A stretch of 64,000 nt of DNA from Orychophragmus violaceus (taxonomy: Eukaryota; Streptophyta; Magnoliopsida; Brassicales; Brassicaceae), in the NCBI GenBank assembly GCA_030180135.1, contig CM058233.1, forward strand, positions 28,553,615 to 28,617,614, given 5' to 3'. The notes under the pieces are model-generated. The model made no database searches, was not told where the DNA came from, and saw only the letters and a list, made by a program, of their open reading frames with translations. Shown one piece after another: positions 21,709 through 31,984 of the stretch (its first letter is position 1; the number at the start of each line of letters is the position of its first letter). Made by a program: the position numbers and the translations under genes.

Positions 21709-24360
21709 ATGCCAACGCAGAAAACTCGAAGTAATCCGAACTCGAGCTTGCTTAATCTCGGACTAGAGGAACTTGGACGTCTAGAGAGGACTATCAGAAG
21801 AGAAAAGAGAGAGAGAATGGTTCGAGAACGTCTGATCTTGATACTAGATGCTGAAGGTACCCTGAGGGACCAAGATAACAACCCATACAATGCTGCTGGG
21901 CATCGGGTTGATGCTGAAGGGAATGTCATCCCTGATCCTCCTGAGCAACAGCAACAGGAGCTGAACCGAAACCAGGGTCAAGGACAGGCCCAAGGTAGAG
22001 AGATGGTGGTTCATGAGAGGACACTAGCTGATTACAACAGACCTGATGAGTTTCATGCAAACCGAGCAGCTCTAGTGCTTCCTGCTTTTGAGAGGAATGA
22101 TTTTGAGGTAAAGACCATCTACTACCAGCTGATGAGACAGATTGCTTTTCATGGTCTTCAAGCATAGCAGCCTATGGATCACATTGACAAGTTTGAGGAC
22201 ATAGTCACTGGCATGAAGTATGAAGGAGTATGCCCGGAGTATCTGTTCCTTAAGCTATTTCCGCACAGTCTTGCTGGAGACGCTAGTGCATGGCTGAGAC
22301 AACTGGCACCTGGTCAGTATACTACTTGGGCAGCCTTAAAGAGTGAGTTCCTGCGTCACTTTTATGATGATGCGCGCTCGGATCAGTCCAGACAGGACAT
22401 ACTCACCTTTTCCCAAGGAGCTGTGGAGCCCTTGAAGACTGCCTGGATGAGATTTAAGCAGTATCAGCGTGACTGTCCACACCATGGATTCACAGAAGTA
22501 CAGCTGATTGGTATTTTCTTCAGAGGCATAGACCTCCCATATCAGACTGCGCTGGATAATTCCAGTAATGCTAATTTCAACACCAGGACTCCTACACAAG
22601 CTAAGCAGTTGATTGAGAACCTGATTGGCAGCAACAGTTGCAAGACAATGGATGAAAGGAGGAAGAAATCTGGTGGAACTGTAGAGAATTCTGATATAGC
22701 TAATATAAGATCCAGATTGGACACAGTCTACAATCTCCTGACTAGTAAGAAAGCTGTCCACTTTGCCCAAGATGTAGAGGTGATTCAGACTGAGGAGGAA
22801 ACTCAGGAAGAAGATGTGAATTTCATAGGAGGTTCTGGTTTCCAAGGTAATAGATTTGGTAATCAACAGGGGAACAGATTCTCAAATGGTGGACAGACTG
22901 GTGGTTTTCAGAAGACCTATGGACAAGGTACTCAGAGAACCTATGGATCTACATCCTATCAGACTCCTCCTGCGCCTACAGCCCATGAGAGCAAAATGGA
23001 GGCTATGATGGAACAACTGATTGAGAGTCAGACCAAGATTTCTGTGGACTGCAACAAGAAGTTGGACGCTGTTTATGAAGACCTCAATGGAAAATTTGAG
23101 TCTCTGAGCACTCACATGAAGCAGTTGGACACTCAGGTGAACCAGATGTCCAGCTCACTGAAGGGAAAAGGAGTGGCAGACACTCATGTTAAGGCCTGGT
23201 CTGTGTACATTAACGATGGATCTCACCTAGGTGAAAGATTTGAGCTAAGTACAGCTGAGTTGGTGACAGAACAGGAATTTTCGGATATTTGTGAAAAACT
23301 CTCGGGTGAAATCTGCTGCAGTGCGTCGATCGATGCAACATCTGTGCCGATCGATACACCCGTCGGGATGGCAACGATCGACACACCCTTAGTGTCGGTC
23401 GTTGCAGGGCGTGAACAGACAGAACCGTCGGATGATAATAGCATAGATGATGACTTGGAGCTTGATCGCCTATTCAATGGAGCCTCTGAGATTACTCAAC
23501 AGGAGATCTACGAGCAGATCTTTAGACAACACTCCTCAGTGTCTGAAGTGATTAGGCAAGAGATTGAAGAGCTGAAGAAATTAGAAGGGATTGGTAAAGA
23601 ATTGGAAGAAATTCCAACTTCTGATGATCCACCTTATCATCCATGTGTGCAAAGGTACCTGAACAAGATGTTGCCCCTGGATGATGATCTGAAAGACTGG
23701 GTGATAATAGTTCCTCAGCATATTAGTGATGTTCTTCTAACTAAGGTCCCGAAGAAGCTATCTGATCCTGGAGTCTTTGTGCTGGACTTTTCTATCTTTG
23801 AGGATAACTTTAGGCGTTCTCTGTGTGATTTAGGAGCTGCTGGAAGTTTGATGCCTTACTCTGTGGCAGAGAAGCTGGGTATGCTGGATTTTACTCCTAC
23901 TAGGACTTCTCTTGTCCTAGCTGATCAGTCCATACGAGTTCCTGAAGGACTCCTTATGGACATTCCGGTGAGAGTTGGAAACTACTTAGTTCCAACGGAC
24001 TTCCTTGTGCTGAGATATGACTGTGATCCGGATGAAGCATTATTGCTTGGGAGACCCTTTTTGGCTACAGCAGGAGCGTTGATTGATGTTAGGAACAGCT
24101 TGATAGACCTCCAACTGGGAGATGAACCACTGCACTATGAGATGGATAAGCTGCGAAAGCCACTGATAGATGGGCAGACATTCACCATAAGGGACGCAGA
24201 TTTTTAGCAGCCTGATCATACCATGGTTATAGATCCTGGAGCACATTTCACTCCATCTTTTCTTGGACATGAGCATTCCGCAACAGCCTACTCACCACCT
24301 TGGATGAGGAGACTTGAACAGAGACAGAAAAAGTCTCTGTCAGGACCTCCTGGTACTTGA
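21709..24360 (+). pseudogene. element D gag-protease, right arm, two premature stops
   Basis: ATG 21709 follows leader TCGATCGA motifs (about 21600-21690). The frame matches the left arm but has TAG at 22165-22167 and TAG at 24205-24207, where the left arm has GAG at both. The stop the left arm has is a sense codon here. Domains: gag core about 22230-22560; gag-protease linker with four motif cores at 23324-23405 (centre spacings 21, 27 and 21 bp, all multiples of three); retropepsin about 23770-24130 with D-L-G-A at 23827-23838 and LGRPFLATAGALIDV. Because the lesions differ between arms, the copy that founded the insertion probably had an open gag-protease frame. Confidence 0.9.
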
Positions 24361-25720
24361 AAATTCCCATCCGTCCGGTCAAGCTATTGACCTTAAACAA
24401 GCGCTAGGTGGGAGGCAACCCACCATTAGGTACTGGTGTTTTTCTACTTAATTTTTGGTGTTTTGTTAGGATTTTACGTTTGTTTTTGTTTCTAGTGAGT
24501 TTATGTTTGCAGGTCTCGGTTAAATCGCAGTGCAACGATCGACGCACTTCTGTGTCGATCGTCACAACACGAAAGGAATCGCATTGCAGCGATCGTTGCG
24601 GTCCTGAGCAACGATCGACTATACACGAAAATCGCCAAGTAACGGTCGATGCACTTAGTGCATCGGTCGATGCCTGAGCGACCAAGGTAACCCGACAGAC
24701 ATAATTTCACCTTTTCAATTTTTTATTTCCTTTTTACCAATCCTTCGCTGGACACTACTGGGGACAGTGTGGGGGAGGTGTTACTGACTTTTGTTTTCTG
24801 TTTTCTTAAGAGTCAGTCCGTTTTTCAAACAAAAAAAAAAAAAAATTTGTTTTATTGAGTCAAAATAGTTTAAGTAAGAAACTATGATTTTCTGAGAAGA
24901 TTTACAAGACTTGCAGGAACTTAAGTAACAATTGGGATGAAGTTGCAGGATCTATCTATGACTATTAGAAAACCCCATCACAGATCAACCTACTGGGAAC
25001 ACCCACATCACTTCAGGTATCAGAGGATCCTTTACTGACTTCAACCTTAATACTGACTTAGATTTCTCACCTAAGGGCTTGGTATACTTTGTGTCGGATT
25101 CCCTTGTTAGTTCTGACACAGCCTGTCAACCTATCCTATTTAGTTCCCTTCTCCCCTTCTATAAAGTAAAAAAATAATAATAATAATAAACTGAGGATGA
25201 GTTAGTAACTCCGAAGTGGTCATGGGAATAGTAGCAAACACTATTATCTCTCATGTGATCCATGGAATGTGTCCAAAGTACACCCCATAACGGGAAGAAC
25301 ACTGATAAAAAAAATAAAATGATACCCAGTGGGGAAAAATCAGTTGTTAAAGAAGGGAAAGAGAAGAAAGGGACTAGAGAAAGATAGTATGGTGGTCTAG
25401 AGCTGATAAGGTAAGAATCCATGTGCCCTTTGATCGATACTCCTTAGGTGAGACCGCACTTAAATACTTGCAGAAGTCAGTAGGGAGAATTTGAATGCTT
25501 GAATGTGATTGTGGAGTTTACCTAGGACAGTTGCTAAGTGTGGGGGAAGTACATGTTGGTCTTGATATCCTGTGATTGATTCTTGCAGTGGTTTACTAAG
25601 GGGAATCTGAGTATTGTAGCTTCTAGGATGAAATGAGTTTCTGAAGAGTTTTCAAACCTCTTCACCATGTTTAGTTCTATGTTTTGCTTGAGGGCAAGCA
25701 AAGGCTAAGTGTGGGGGAGT
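24361..25720 (+). other. element D 3' noncoding region, right arm, with three purine tracts
   Basis: It contains the post-stop block (GTCAAGCTATTGAC, AAACAAGCGCT, GTGGGAGGCAACCCAC) at about 24378-24425, motif pairs at about 24530-24680, an A run at 24829-24845 and an ATA microsatellite near 25168-25190. The purine tract AGTGTGGGGGA occurs near 24767, 25537 and 25708; the last abuts the LTR and is the expected plus-strand primer. Confidence 0.8.
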
Positions 25721-26912
25721 TGATATATCATGGTTTTTACCCATTTTAGACCATGATATAGATGTGTTTTTAGTGTCTTTGTTTAGAGTCTTTTACAGGT
25801 TTAATCAGGTTTGGAGCTAATTGGAGATATTTGGAGCATTTTGGGACTTTTGGGACGTTTTGGCCGAGAGCTTAACTCACTGCCCGATTTATTGATCATG
25901 CATCGACCGACACACCTTGTGCATCGGTCGACACACTAGCGAGATGGGCCGTACACGTCGGTTTAATGAAGATATGAAGATTTGCAAAGAATCCCAAGAT
26001 AGTTCCAGTATTTACACAGAAGCCCCAGCCGAGATTAGGCCTATATATAGAGGATTTTGGTGTTTATTTTACTTACGCTTTGATAATTAAGAGCAGAGGA
26101 TTTTTAGAGCTTTTGGGGCTGATCTGAACCTATTACTTCATCTGTATTTGGAGAAGATTTCGAACCCCTTTTACTATTATTCTTTTATGCAATTTATTCA
26201 TTCTATGATTATGTTTTCATTATCTATGTCTGAGTAGATTCCTAGTTAGGTTTAGGGTTTCTCACATAGGATTTCATGACTTGCTAGACTTGTTCAAATT
26301 CAGTTAAGGATTCAAACTATATCTGTTCTTCAATTTAATTGTGCTTAAAGCTAGTTCTAACCTGATCAATTAGAATCTAGATCTTAGGTTGCTAAATACG
26401 TCACGGAAGTGGGGTTTAGGAATCTGAACTAATTAAATTGGGCAATTAAACTTTGCGCAAACGGAAGTTTGGTTTAGGATAATTGTGAACATATCAAACT
26501 TGGAATTAACGCTAGTTTAATCTGTTAGTTCTCGCAAACGAAAGTTTGGTTTGCTGCACTTAGACTTAGAGAATTATCGCAAAGGAATTTGGTTAATTCT
26601 ACATCTGTGTTTTGAGTTCTAGAACTGTGCTTAATTAGATCCTTGCTGAATGAACTGTCTGCTTATCTGATTTCCTGAGAATACCCTAGGCTTGACGCTT
26701 TTAATTACTTGCTTCCACAACCGTTAATCTCTGCTACTGATTTACTTTCTCGCACCGCTTTTAATTCAATCACATTGCTTATTTCTAGTATTAGTCTCTA
26801 CTGTTCTGATCTATTGAGACCAAGTGTCCCTGTGGATTCGATAACCCTATATACTACTTTGACATTGCTGTTCACTTGCAGTTTAGTATAGGGATAAACT
26901 TTGAGCCTATCA
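25721..26912 (+). repeat. LTR of element D (plus, complete)
   Basis: 1192 bp, TGATATATCA...GAGCCTATCA, ending the right palindrome arm. It is followed by AGTTTTTGG, then a junction where about 28 bp copied from the opposite LTR strand (GCATAAAAGAATAATAG...) replaces the rest of the primer site. GGGGT microhomology at both edges of this filler suggests template switching. Confidence 0.9.
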
Positions 26913-26963
26913 AGTTTTTGGGGTGCATAAAAGAATAATAGTAAAAGGGGTGCGATAAGCTAG

Positions 26964-28034
26964 CTTTGTTTAGAGTCTTTTACAGGTTTAATCAGGTTTG
27001 GAGCTAATTGGAGATATTTGGAGCATTTTGGGACTTTTGGGACGTTTTGGCCGAGAGCTTAACTCACTGTCCGATTTATTGATCATGCATCGACCGACAC
27101 ACCTTGTGCATCGGTCGACACACTAGCGAGATGGGCCGTACACGTCGGTTTAATGAAGATATAAAGATTTGCAAAGAAGCCCAAGATAGTTCCAGTATTT
27201 ACACAGAAGCCCCAGCCGAGATTAGGCCTATATATAGAGGATTTTGGTGTTTATTTTACTTACGCTTTCATAATCAAGAGCAGAGGATTTTTAGAGCTTT
27301 TGGGGCTGATCTGAACCTATCACTTCATCTGTATTTGGAGAAGATTTCGAACCCCTTTTACTATTATTCTTTTATGCAATTTATTCATTCTATGATTATG
27401 TTTTCATTATCTATGTCTGAGTAGATTCCTAGTTAGGTTTAGGGTTTCTCACATAGGATTTCATGACTTGCTAGACTTGTTCAAATTCAGTTAAGGATTC
27501 AAACTATATATGTTCTTCAATTTAATTGTGCTTAAAGCTAGTTCTAACTTGATCAATTAGAATCTAGATCTTAGGTTGCTAAATACGTCACGGAAGTGGG
27601 GTTTAGGAATCTGAACTAATTAAATTGGGCAATTAAACTTTGCGCAAACGGAAGTTTGGTTTAGGATAATTGTGAACATATCAAACTTGGGATTAATGCT
27701 AGTTTAATCTGTTAGTTCTCGCAAACGAAAGTTTGGTTAGCTGCACTTAGACTTAGAGAATTATCGCAAAGGAATTTGGTTAATTCTATATCTGTGTTTT
27801 GAGTTCTAGAACTGTGCTTAATTAGATCCTTGCTGAATGAACTGTCTGCTTGTCTGATTTGTTTTACTTTCTCGCACCGCTTTTAATTCAATCACATTGC
27901 TTATTTCTAGTATTAGTCTCTACTGTTCTGATCTATTGAGACCAAGTGTCCCTGTGGATTCGATAACCCTATATACTACTTTGACATTGTTGTTCACTTG
28001 CAGTTTAGCATAGGGATAAACTTTGAGCCTATCA
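26964..28034 (+). repeat. second LTR copy of element D (plus, 5'-truncated)
   Basis: It begins inside U3 at CTTTGTTTAGAG and runs to the intact LTR terminus GAGCCTATCA, with a deletion of about 70 bp near 27860 compared with the complete LTR. It is followed directly by AGTTTT and the full primer binding site, which continues into the tRNA copy. Confidence 0.88.
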
Positions 28035-28040
28035 AGTTTT

Positions 28041-28108
28041 TGGCGCCGTTGCCGGGGATCGAACCCGGGTCACCCGCGTGACAGGCGGGAATACTTACCA
28101 CTATACTA
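28041..28108 (-). tRNA. tRNA-Asp(GTC)-derived sequence: reverse-transcribed primer, lacks the 5' acceptor strand, not a working gene
   Basis: Read on the minus strand, these 68 nt match plant tRNA-Asp(GTC) from position 8 through the 3' CCA, including the D arm, the anticodon loop CTGTCAC and the T arm GGTTCGATCC. Only the seven 5' acceptor-strand bases are replaced, and the replacement (ACAGCAA) cannot pair with the 3' strand. The match is to tRNA-Asp recalled from general knowledge and should be checked by alignment. The sequence begins exactly at the primer binding site after an LTR and includes CCA, which plant nuclear tRNA genes do not encode. That points to copying of the tRNA primer during reverse transcription, not a captured gene. 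A tRNA scanner may call it as a tRNA or pseudo-tRNA. Confidence 0.85.
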
Positions 28109-28158
28109 TTGCTGTACAGATCTAGAACTCACTTTAGATGTGTTTGAACTCACTTTAA

Positions 28159-28449
28159 AACTATCTTGGGCTTCTTTGCAAATCTTCATATCTTCATTAA
28201 ACCGACGTGTACGGCCCATCTCGCTAGTGTGTCGACCGATGCACAAGGTGTGTCGGTCGATGCATGATCAATAAATCGGACAGTGAGTTAAGCTCTCGGC
28301 CAAAACGTCCCAAAAGTCCCAAAATGCTCCAAATATCTCCAATTAGCTCCAAACCTGATTAAACCTGTAAAAGACTCTAAACAAAGACAAAAGACACTAA
28401 AAACACATCTATATCATGGTCTAAAATGGGTAAAAACCATGATATATCA
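28159..28449 (-). repeat. U3 fragment of element D LTR (minus), right terminus of the insertion
   Basis: 291 bp matching 17085-17375. On the minus strand it starts TGATATATCATGG and ends at GATAGTT. It provides the LTR terminus next to the right AGCCC copy. The 50 bp between it and the tRNA copy (28109-28158) match nothing recognised; they contain a short direct repeat, GAACTCACTTTA. Confidence 0.88.
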
Positions 28450-29395
28450 AGCCCCAACTCCGAAAATTGGCTGGGTATGCATGTTAGCTTTACCGATCCA
28501 TTTCTGGATTGAAGCAAACATCTTGGAGTTGGAATCAACATTCTGATAATGTGGTCAAAAGTTTTGGCTTGATCAGAAAGAAATGAAACCATGCGTTTAC
28601 AAGAAGACTAGTGGGAGCGTAATTGCAATTCTCACACTGCATGTAGATAACATACTTAATCTCATAAACGACGTTCCAACGCTAAAGTCTTGTCAAGATT
28701 TGGGTCGGAAGTCAAATTTAACGACAGACATGGGAGAAGGTCGTAAAAGTTCTTGGAATAGGGATCCTTTGGAATGGATCAGAAAGGCTGATTGGATCGT
28801 GTCAAAAATCCTTATGTTGATAAGGTATTGGACAGTTCCAATATGCATGATTCCAAGAATGGCTTCATACCAAAGGTCTTATGGCAATAATCGTAGCAAG
28901 ATGAAGTGTTTTGAACACTAGCTGAGCTATTATTAATGAGTGTGATTGCTAATGCTGATGCAATAGAATCCATCATGAATGCCATATTTTACGCTCGTCT
29001 AGATGCAGCTTACGCATAAAGCATGACGAGAAAATACCAAAATGTTCCGGTAATAGTCACTGAGCGGTTACCAGAAATATCCCAAGTGTTTGAGGAACTC
29101 TAAGGATAGTTTCGTGGTGAAATGAGGAAGTGACGAACCAGTTGAAAGTAGTTAGACGGACAAAGACGATTCCCGGTTCCCACCTGGTTATGTCTTTTTG
29201 TCTGAATAGCGGTGCTATCTGTTGGAAAGGCTCCAAGCAGTGGACCGTAGAATAATGCTTTTATCTGAATGGTGGTGTGCTTTGTTGGAATTGTTTCAAA
29301 AAAAAAACACTGCAGTCTCTCCCACAACCTAAGCACGAAATTTATTTTGTTGCTGTAGGTATAAGACATCTGAAGAGATGATCTTGATTCTAGTG
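28450..29395 (+). pseudogene. copia C reverse transcriptase-RNase H remnants, right of element D
   Basis: Resumes the pol remnant interrupted at 16176. A large internal deletion removes the N-terminal RT region between the AGCCCCAACTCCGAAAATTGG segment (the integrase-RT linker) and the GLKQAS-like block at about 28510. The YVDD region is degraded to LHVDNIL (about 28638). RNase H traces (RSQSGYV-like, about 29150-29230) are followed by further decay. Stops and frameshifts are frequent. No activity is expected. Confidence 0.8.
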
Positions 29396-30210
29396 GGAGT
29401 AATTTTAGTTATGTTATAATCTTTACATAGACATGCTATGGTAGTGTTTATGTAAGTTAAACTGACATCAGTATTGTTTAATTATTGGATAATTAAGTAA
29501 TAGTCCCAAAGTACTTTATGGTCATCATATAGGTCATCAAGTTGAGGACTTGATCATGAAACCCTATAAGTAAAAGATGACATAAATTATGATTGTCCCT
29601 AGTCGAGGTTATTGAAGTGGGGCATCAATAACCGCACGAGACTAGTATGTGAGGTGACTGTTGGACCAAGTTTCATGGAGTCAATGATATGATTATCACA
29701 GTCAGTCACATAGATATATGTTGGTGAACATATGATCGGACATGACCCGCTTAATGAGAGCTCCACAGGATAATTATATCAGTGTCATGGGAGGTTCTCA
29801 TTACGACTATAGAGTATAGTCCTTAGACCTGAGTTCATCATGCTTTCTAGCATATGAATTGGTGCGTGTTGACCTTGTCAAACGTCGTTCCGTAACTGGC
29901 GGCTATAAAGGCATTGCTTATGTGTATCATGAAGTATGTGTAGAAACAGGGATGGAACAAGATGGGATTTGTCCCTCCTAGAACGGGAGATAAATATCTC
30001 AGGGCCCATCAAAGATTTGATACTGAGAAAGTGCATGGCCGTGCTCAAACGAGGTGATTGTCAGTCGTTTGTTTTATCAGTACAAATCAGAAATTCGATG
30101 AACATGATGTTGGCTATAATAAGGATGACACAGTCTCTTGCCTTATGCCATATCGAGATATAGCGACGAAGGGATTATAGGAATAGATGATTCCAGTACA
30201 AGTGGGAGAT
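29396..30210 (+). other. copia C 3' noncoding region
   Basis: It starts near a purine tract (CTAGTGGGAGTAA, about 29388) and ends at the LTR-adjacent tract CAAGTGGGAGAT. It is colinear with the 3' region of copia 1 and of F and G. The conserved block TACGACTATAGAGTATAGTC with the 7-bp stem lies at about 29800-29820. Confidence 0.75.
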
Positions 30211-30947
30211 TGTTGGGATTATGTCCTGAAATCACATTGTACTCACTCTAGAGATAGTTGTATTGTCGAGATCGGACAATTCATGTGATACTGGGTAGTC
30301 ATAATGTTTTGCTAGAAACCGCTTATGACAAATGAGTTGTAACTCATTTCTAGTATCGTGTGAACCTAAAGGGTCACACACCTAAGCAAGTTGGATACGA
30401 TTATGTAGGGATTGATCATTGGCATATGGTCCGATCAATGTGTATTGGATACACATTGAATTCGTGTTTTAAGAGGTGTGTCGATCGATGCCATTGGTGC
30501 GTCGATCGATACAAGAGGTGTGTCGATCGTTGCTATTGGGTGCAACGATCGACACAAGGTCTATACCGTAACTGATGTTACGGTTTGTAAACCGTGGACC
30601 TATTTATAGGGGCCAGGTTACACGACTTAAAGAGTAGAGCCGTCGCAGACAGTTTTTCTTGACAGAGAAAAACAGACCCTCTTCCTCGAGAAACACGTAG
30701 AGAATCCCAGGAGATCCGATCACCGGTACTAGCATCCCGGCGGATTCCAGCTTGTGTGCGTGTGGACTACGATAGAGGCGCAGCGATTGAGGCGCTCTAG
30801 ATCTCGTTTATCTGACCCTATTCCGCTGCCAGTTTTCAGGTAAACACGAGATCTGATCCATGATTCACTTAACTAGACCCTAGATCCTAGGCTATCTGGA
30901 ACTCGCGAGAATTCTGAATTTGGTAGAATCTTCCCTGAGTTCCATCA
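30211..30947 (+). repeat. 3' LTR of copia C
   Basis: 737 bp, the same length as the 5' LTR and differing at about 12 positions. It has the same cluster of four TCGATCGA-type cores at about 30478-30560. Confidence 0.92.
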
Positions 30948-31984
30948 GTAACGAGCATCGATCGACACAAGCCGATGACAGGTAAGTGTTCTGACCCTTT
31001 TCCGAATCTGTTCATTCTGATTTTTGTTCTCACCAAGCCCAAGATTCTATAACATTGCGGACAGTGTTGTTTAAGTGTGGGGTAGGTAGCTACTGACGCA
31101 CCGTTTTCTGTTTTCTTATAGTCAGTTGAGTATGTTTTATTGAGTCAAATTGAGTAGGAAACAAAGACTTTTTTAGGAGATCGCTACACTTGCAGGACTT
31201 AAGTGACCATTGGATGAGTTCGCAGATGATCTATGACTATTAGAAAACCCAACACAGACCAGCCTACTGAGGACACCCACATCACTTCAGGTATTCAGAG
31301 AATCCATTACTGACTTCACCTTTAACTTGACTTAATTTTTCTCAACTAGGGGCTTGGTATACTTTGAGTCGGATTCCTCTGTTAGTTCTGAAACAACTTG
31401 TAAACTTGTCCAAGTACTGTTCCCTTCTCCCCTTCCTTAAAGTAAAAAAGAGAGATAAACTGCGGATGAGCTAGTAGCTCCGAAGTGATCACGGGAGTGG
31501 TAGAGACTCCTATTACCTCCTGTGCACACATGGAATGTGTCCAAAGTACATCCCAATGCGGGAAGAGCACTTATAGAAAAATAAAATGATACCCAGTGGG
31601 AAAAATCAGTGCTAAGGAAGGAAAAGGAGAAGAAAGGAACCAGAAAGTGATAGTATGATGGTCAGATGATAACAGAGTAAGAGTCCATGTGTTCTTTGAT
31701 CGATACTACCTAGGTGAGACCGCACTTATTAGATTACAAAGGTCAGTATGGTGAATTTTAATGCTCTGAATGTGATTGTGGAGTTTACTTAGGACAGTTA
31801 CTAAGTGTGGGGGAAGTACATGTTGGTCTTGATGTCTGCAGGTTCATTTTTCATGTGGATTACTAAGTGGAATCTGAGTGTAGTACTCCTACGATGAAAC
31901 GAGTTTCTGAAGTTTTCAAACTTCTTCTCCTGATCATGGTTTTCTGTTTGCTTGAGGGCAAGCAAAGGCTAAGTGTGGGGGAGT
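30948..31984 (+). other. gypsy B 3' noncoding region (continuation)
   Basis: Continues from 11497 after the copia C insertion. It starts with a TCGATCGACAC half-pair, carries purine tracts near 31071 (AAGTGTGGGGTAG), 31804 and 31972, and ends in the tract adjoining the 3' LTR. The order and spacing of the three tracts match D and E. Confidence 0.78.

Larger units (their letters stand above)
21593..26912 (+). repeat. right arm of the large inverted repeat
   Basis: Reverse complement of 16177-21516. It carries leader, gag-protease, 3' noncoding region and a full LTR in plus orientation. Differences from the left arm are scattered substitutions plus length changes in homopolymers; for example a long T run near 17911 faces an ATA microsatellite near 25168-25190. 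Confidence 0.95.
16177..28449 (-). mobile_element. element D: rearranged Athila-lineage gypsy insertion with 5.3-kb inverted arms and captured tRNA
   Basis: The insertion is bounded by the TG...CA termini of one LTR family and by an exact 5-bp duplication AGCCC (16172-16176 and 28450-28454), so the outer ends look like one integrase-mediated insertion. Left to right: full LTR, 3' noncoding and gag-protease, all minus; a 76-bp spacer made of LTR promoter sequence; the same units on the plus strand; a full LTR; about 50 bp of filler; a second, 5'-truncated LTR (plus); a tRNA-Asp copy; 50 bp of filler; and a 291-bp U3 piece (minus). No RT, RNase H or integrase is encoded. Arm coding regions differ by roughly half a percent in protein positions. 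Confidence 0.9.
11498..30947 (+). mobile_element. copia element C, intact gag and decayed pol, split by element D
   Basis: Both LTRs are 737 bp (11498-12234 and 30211-30947) and differ at about a dozen positions (roughly 98 percent identical). The primer site follows the 5' LTR and a polypurine tract (CAAGTGGGAGA) precedes the 3' LTR. The gag gene is open. The pol region, which continues on both sides of D (14824-16176 and 28450-29395), is full of stops and deletions. Because the LTR pair is young while pol is heavily decayed, C probably transposed in this state using proteins from another copy. The LTR and leader carry many TCGATCGA motif pairs. Confidence 0.9.

Noticed and set aside
28041..28108. 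A functional tRNA-Asp gene on the minus strand
   Set aside because: The 5' acceptor strand is replaced by unpaired bases, CCA is encoded, and the sequence is continuous with the LTR primer binding site.
28023..28274. An 83-codon open frame across LTR, tRNA copy and U3 piece
   Set aside because: It spans rearrangement junctions and antisense tRNA sequence, so it is accidental.
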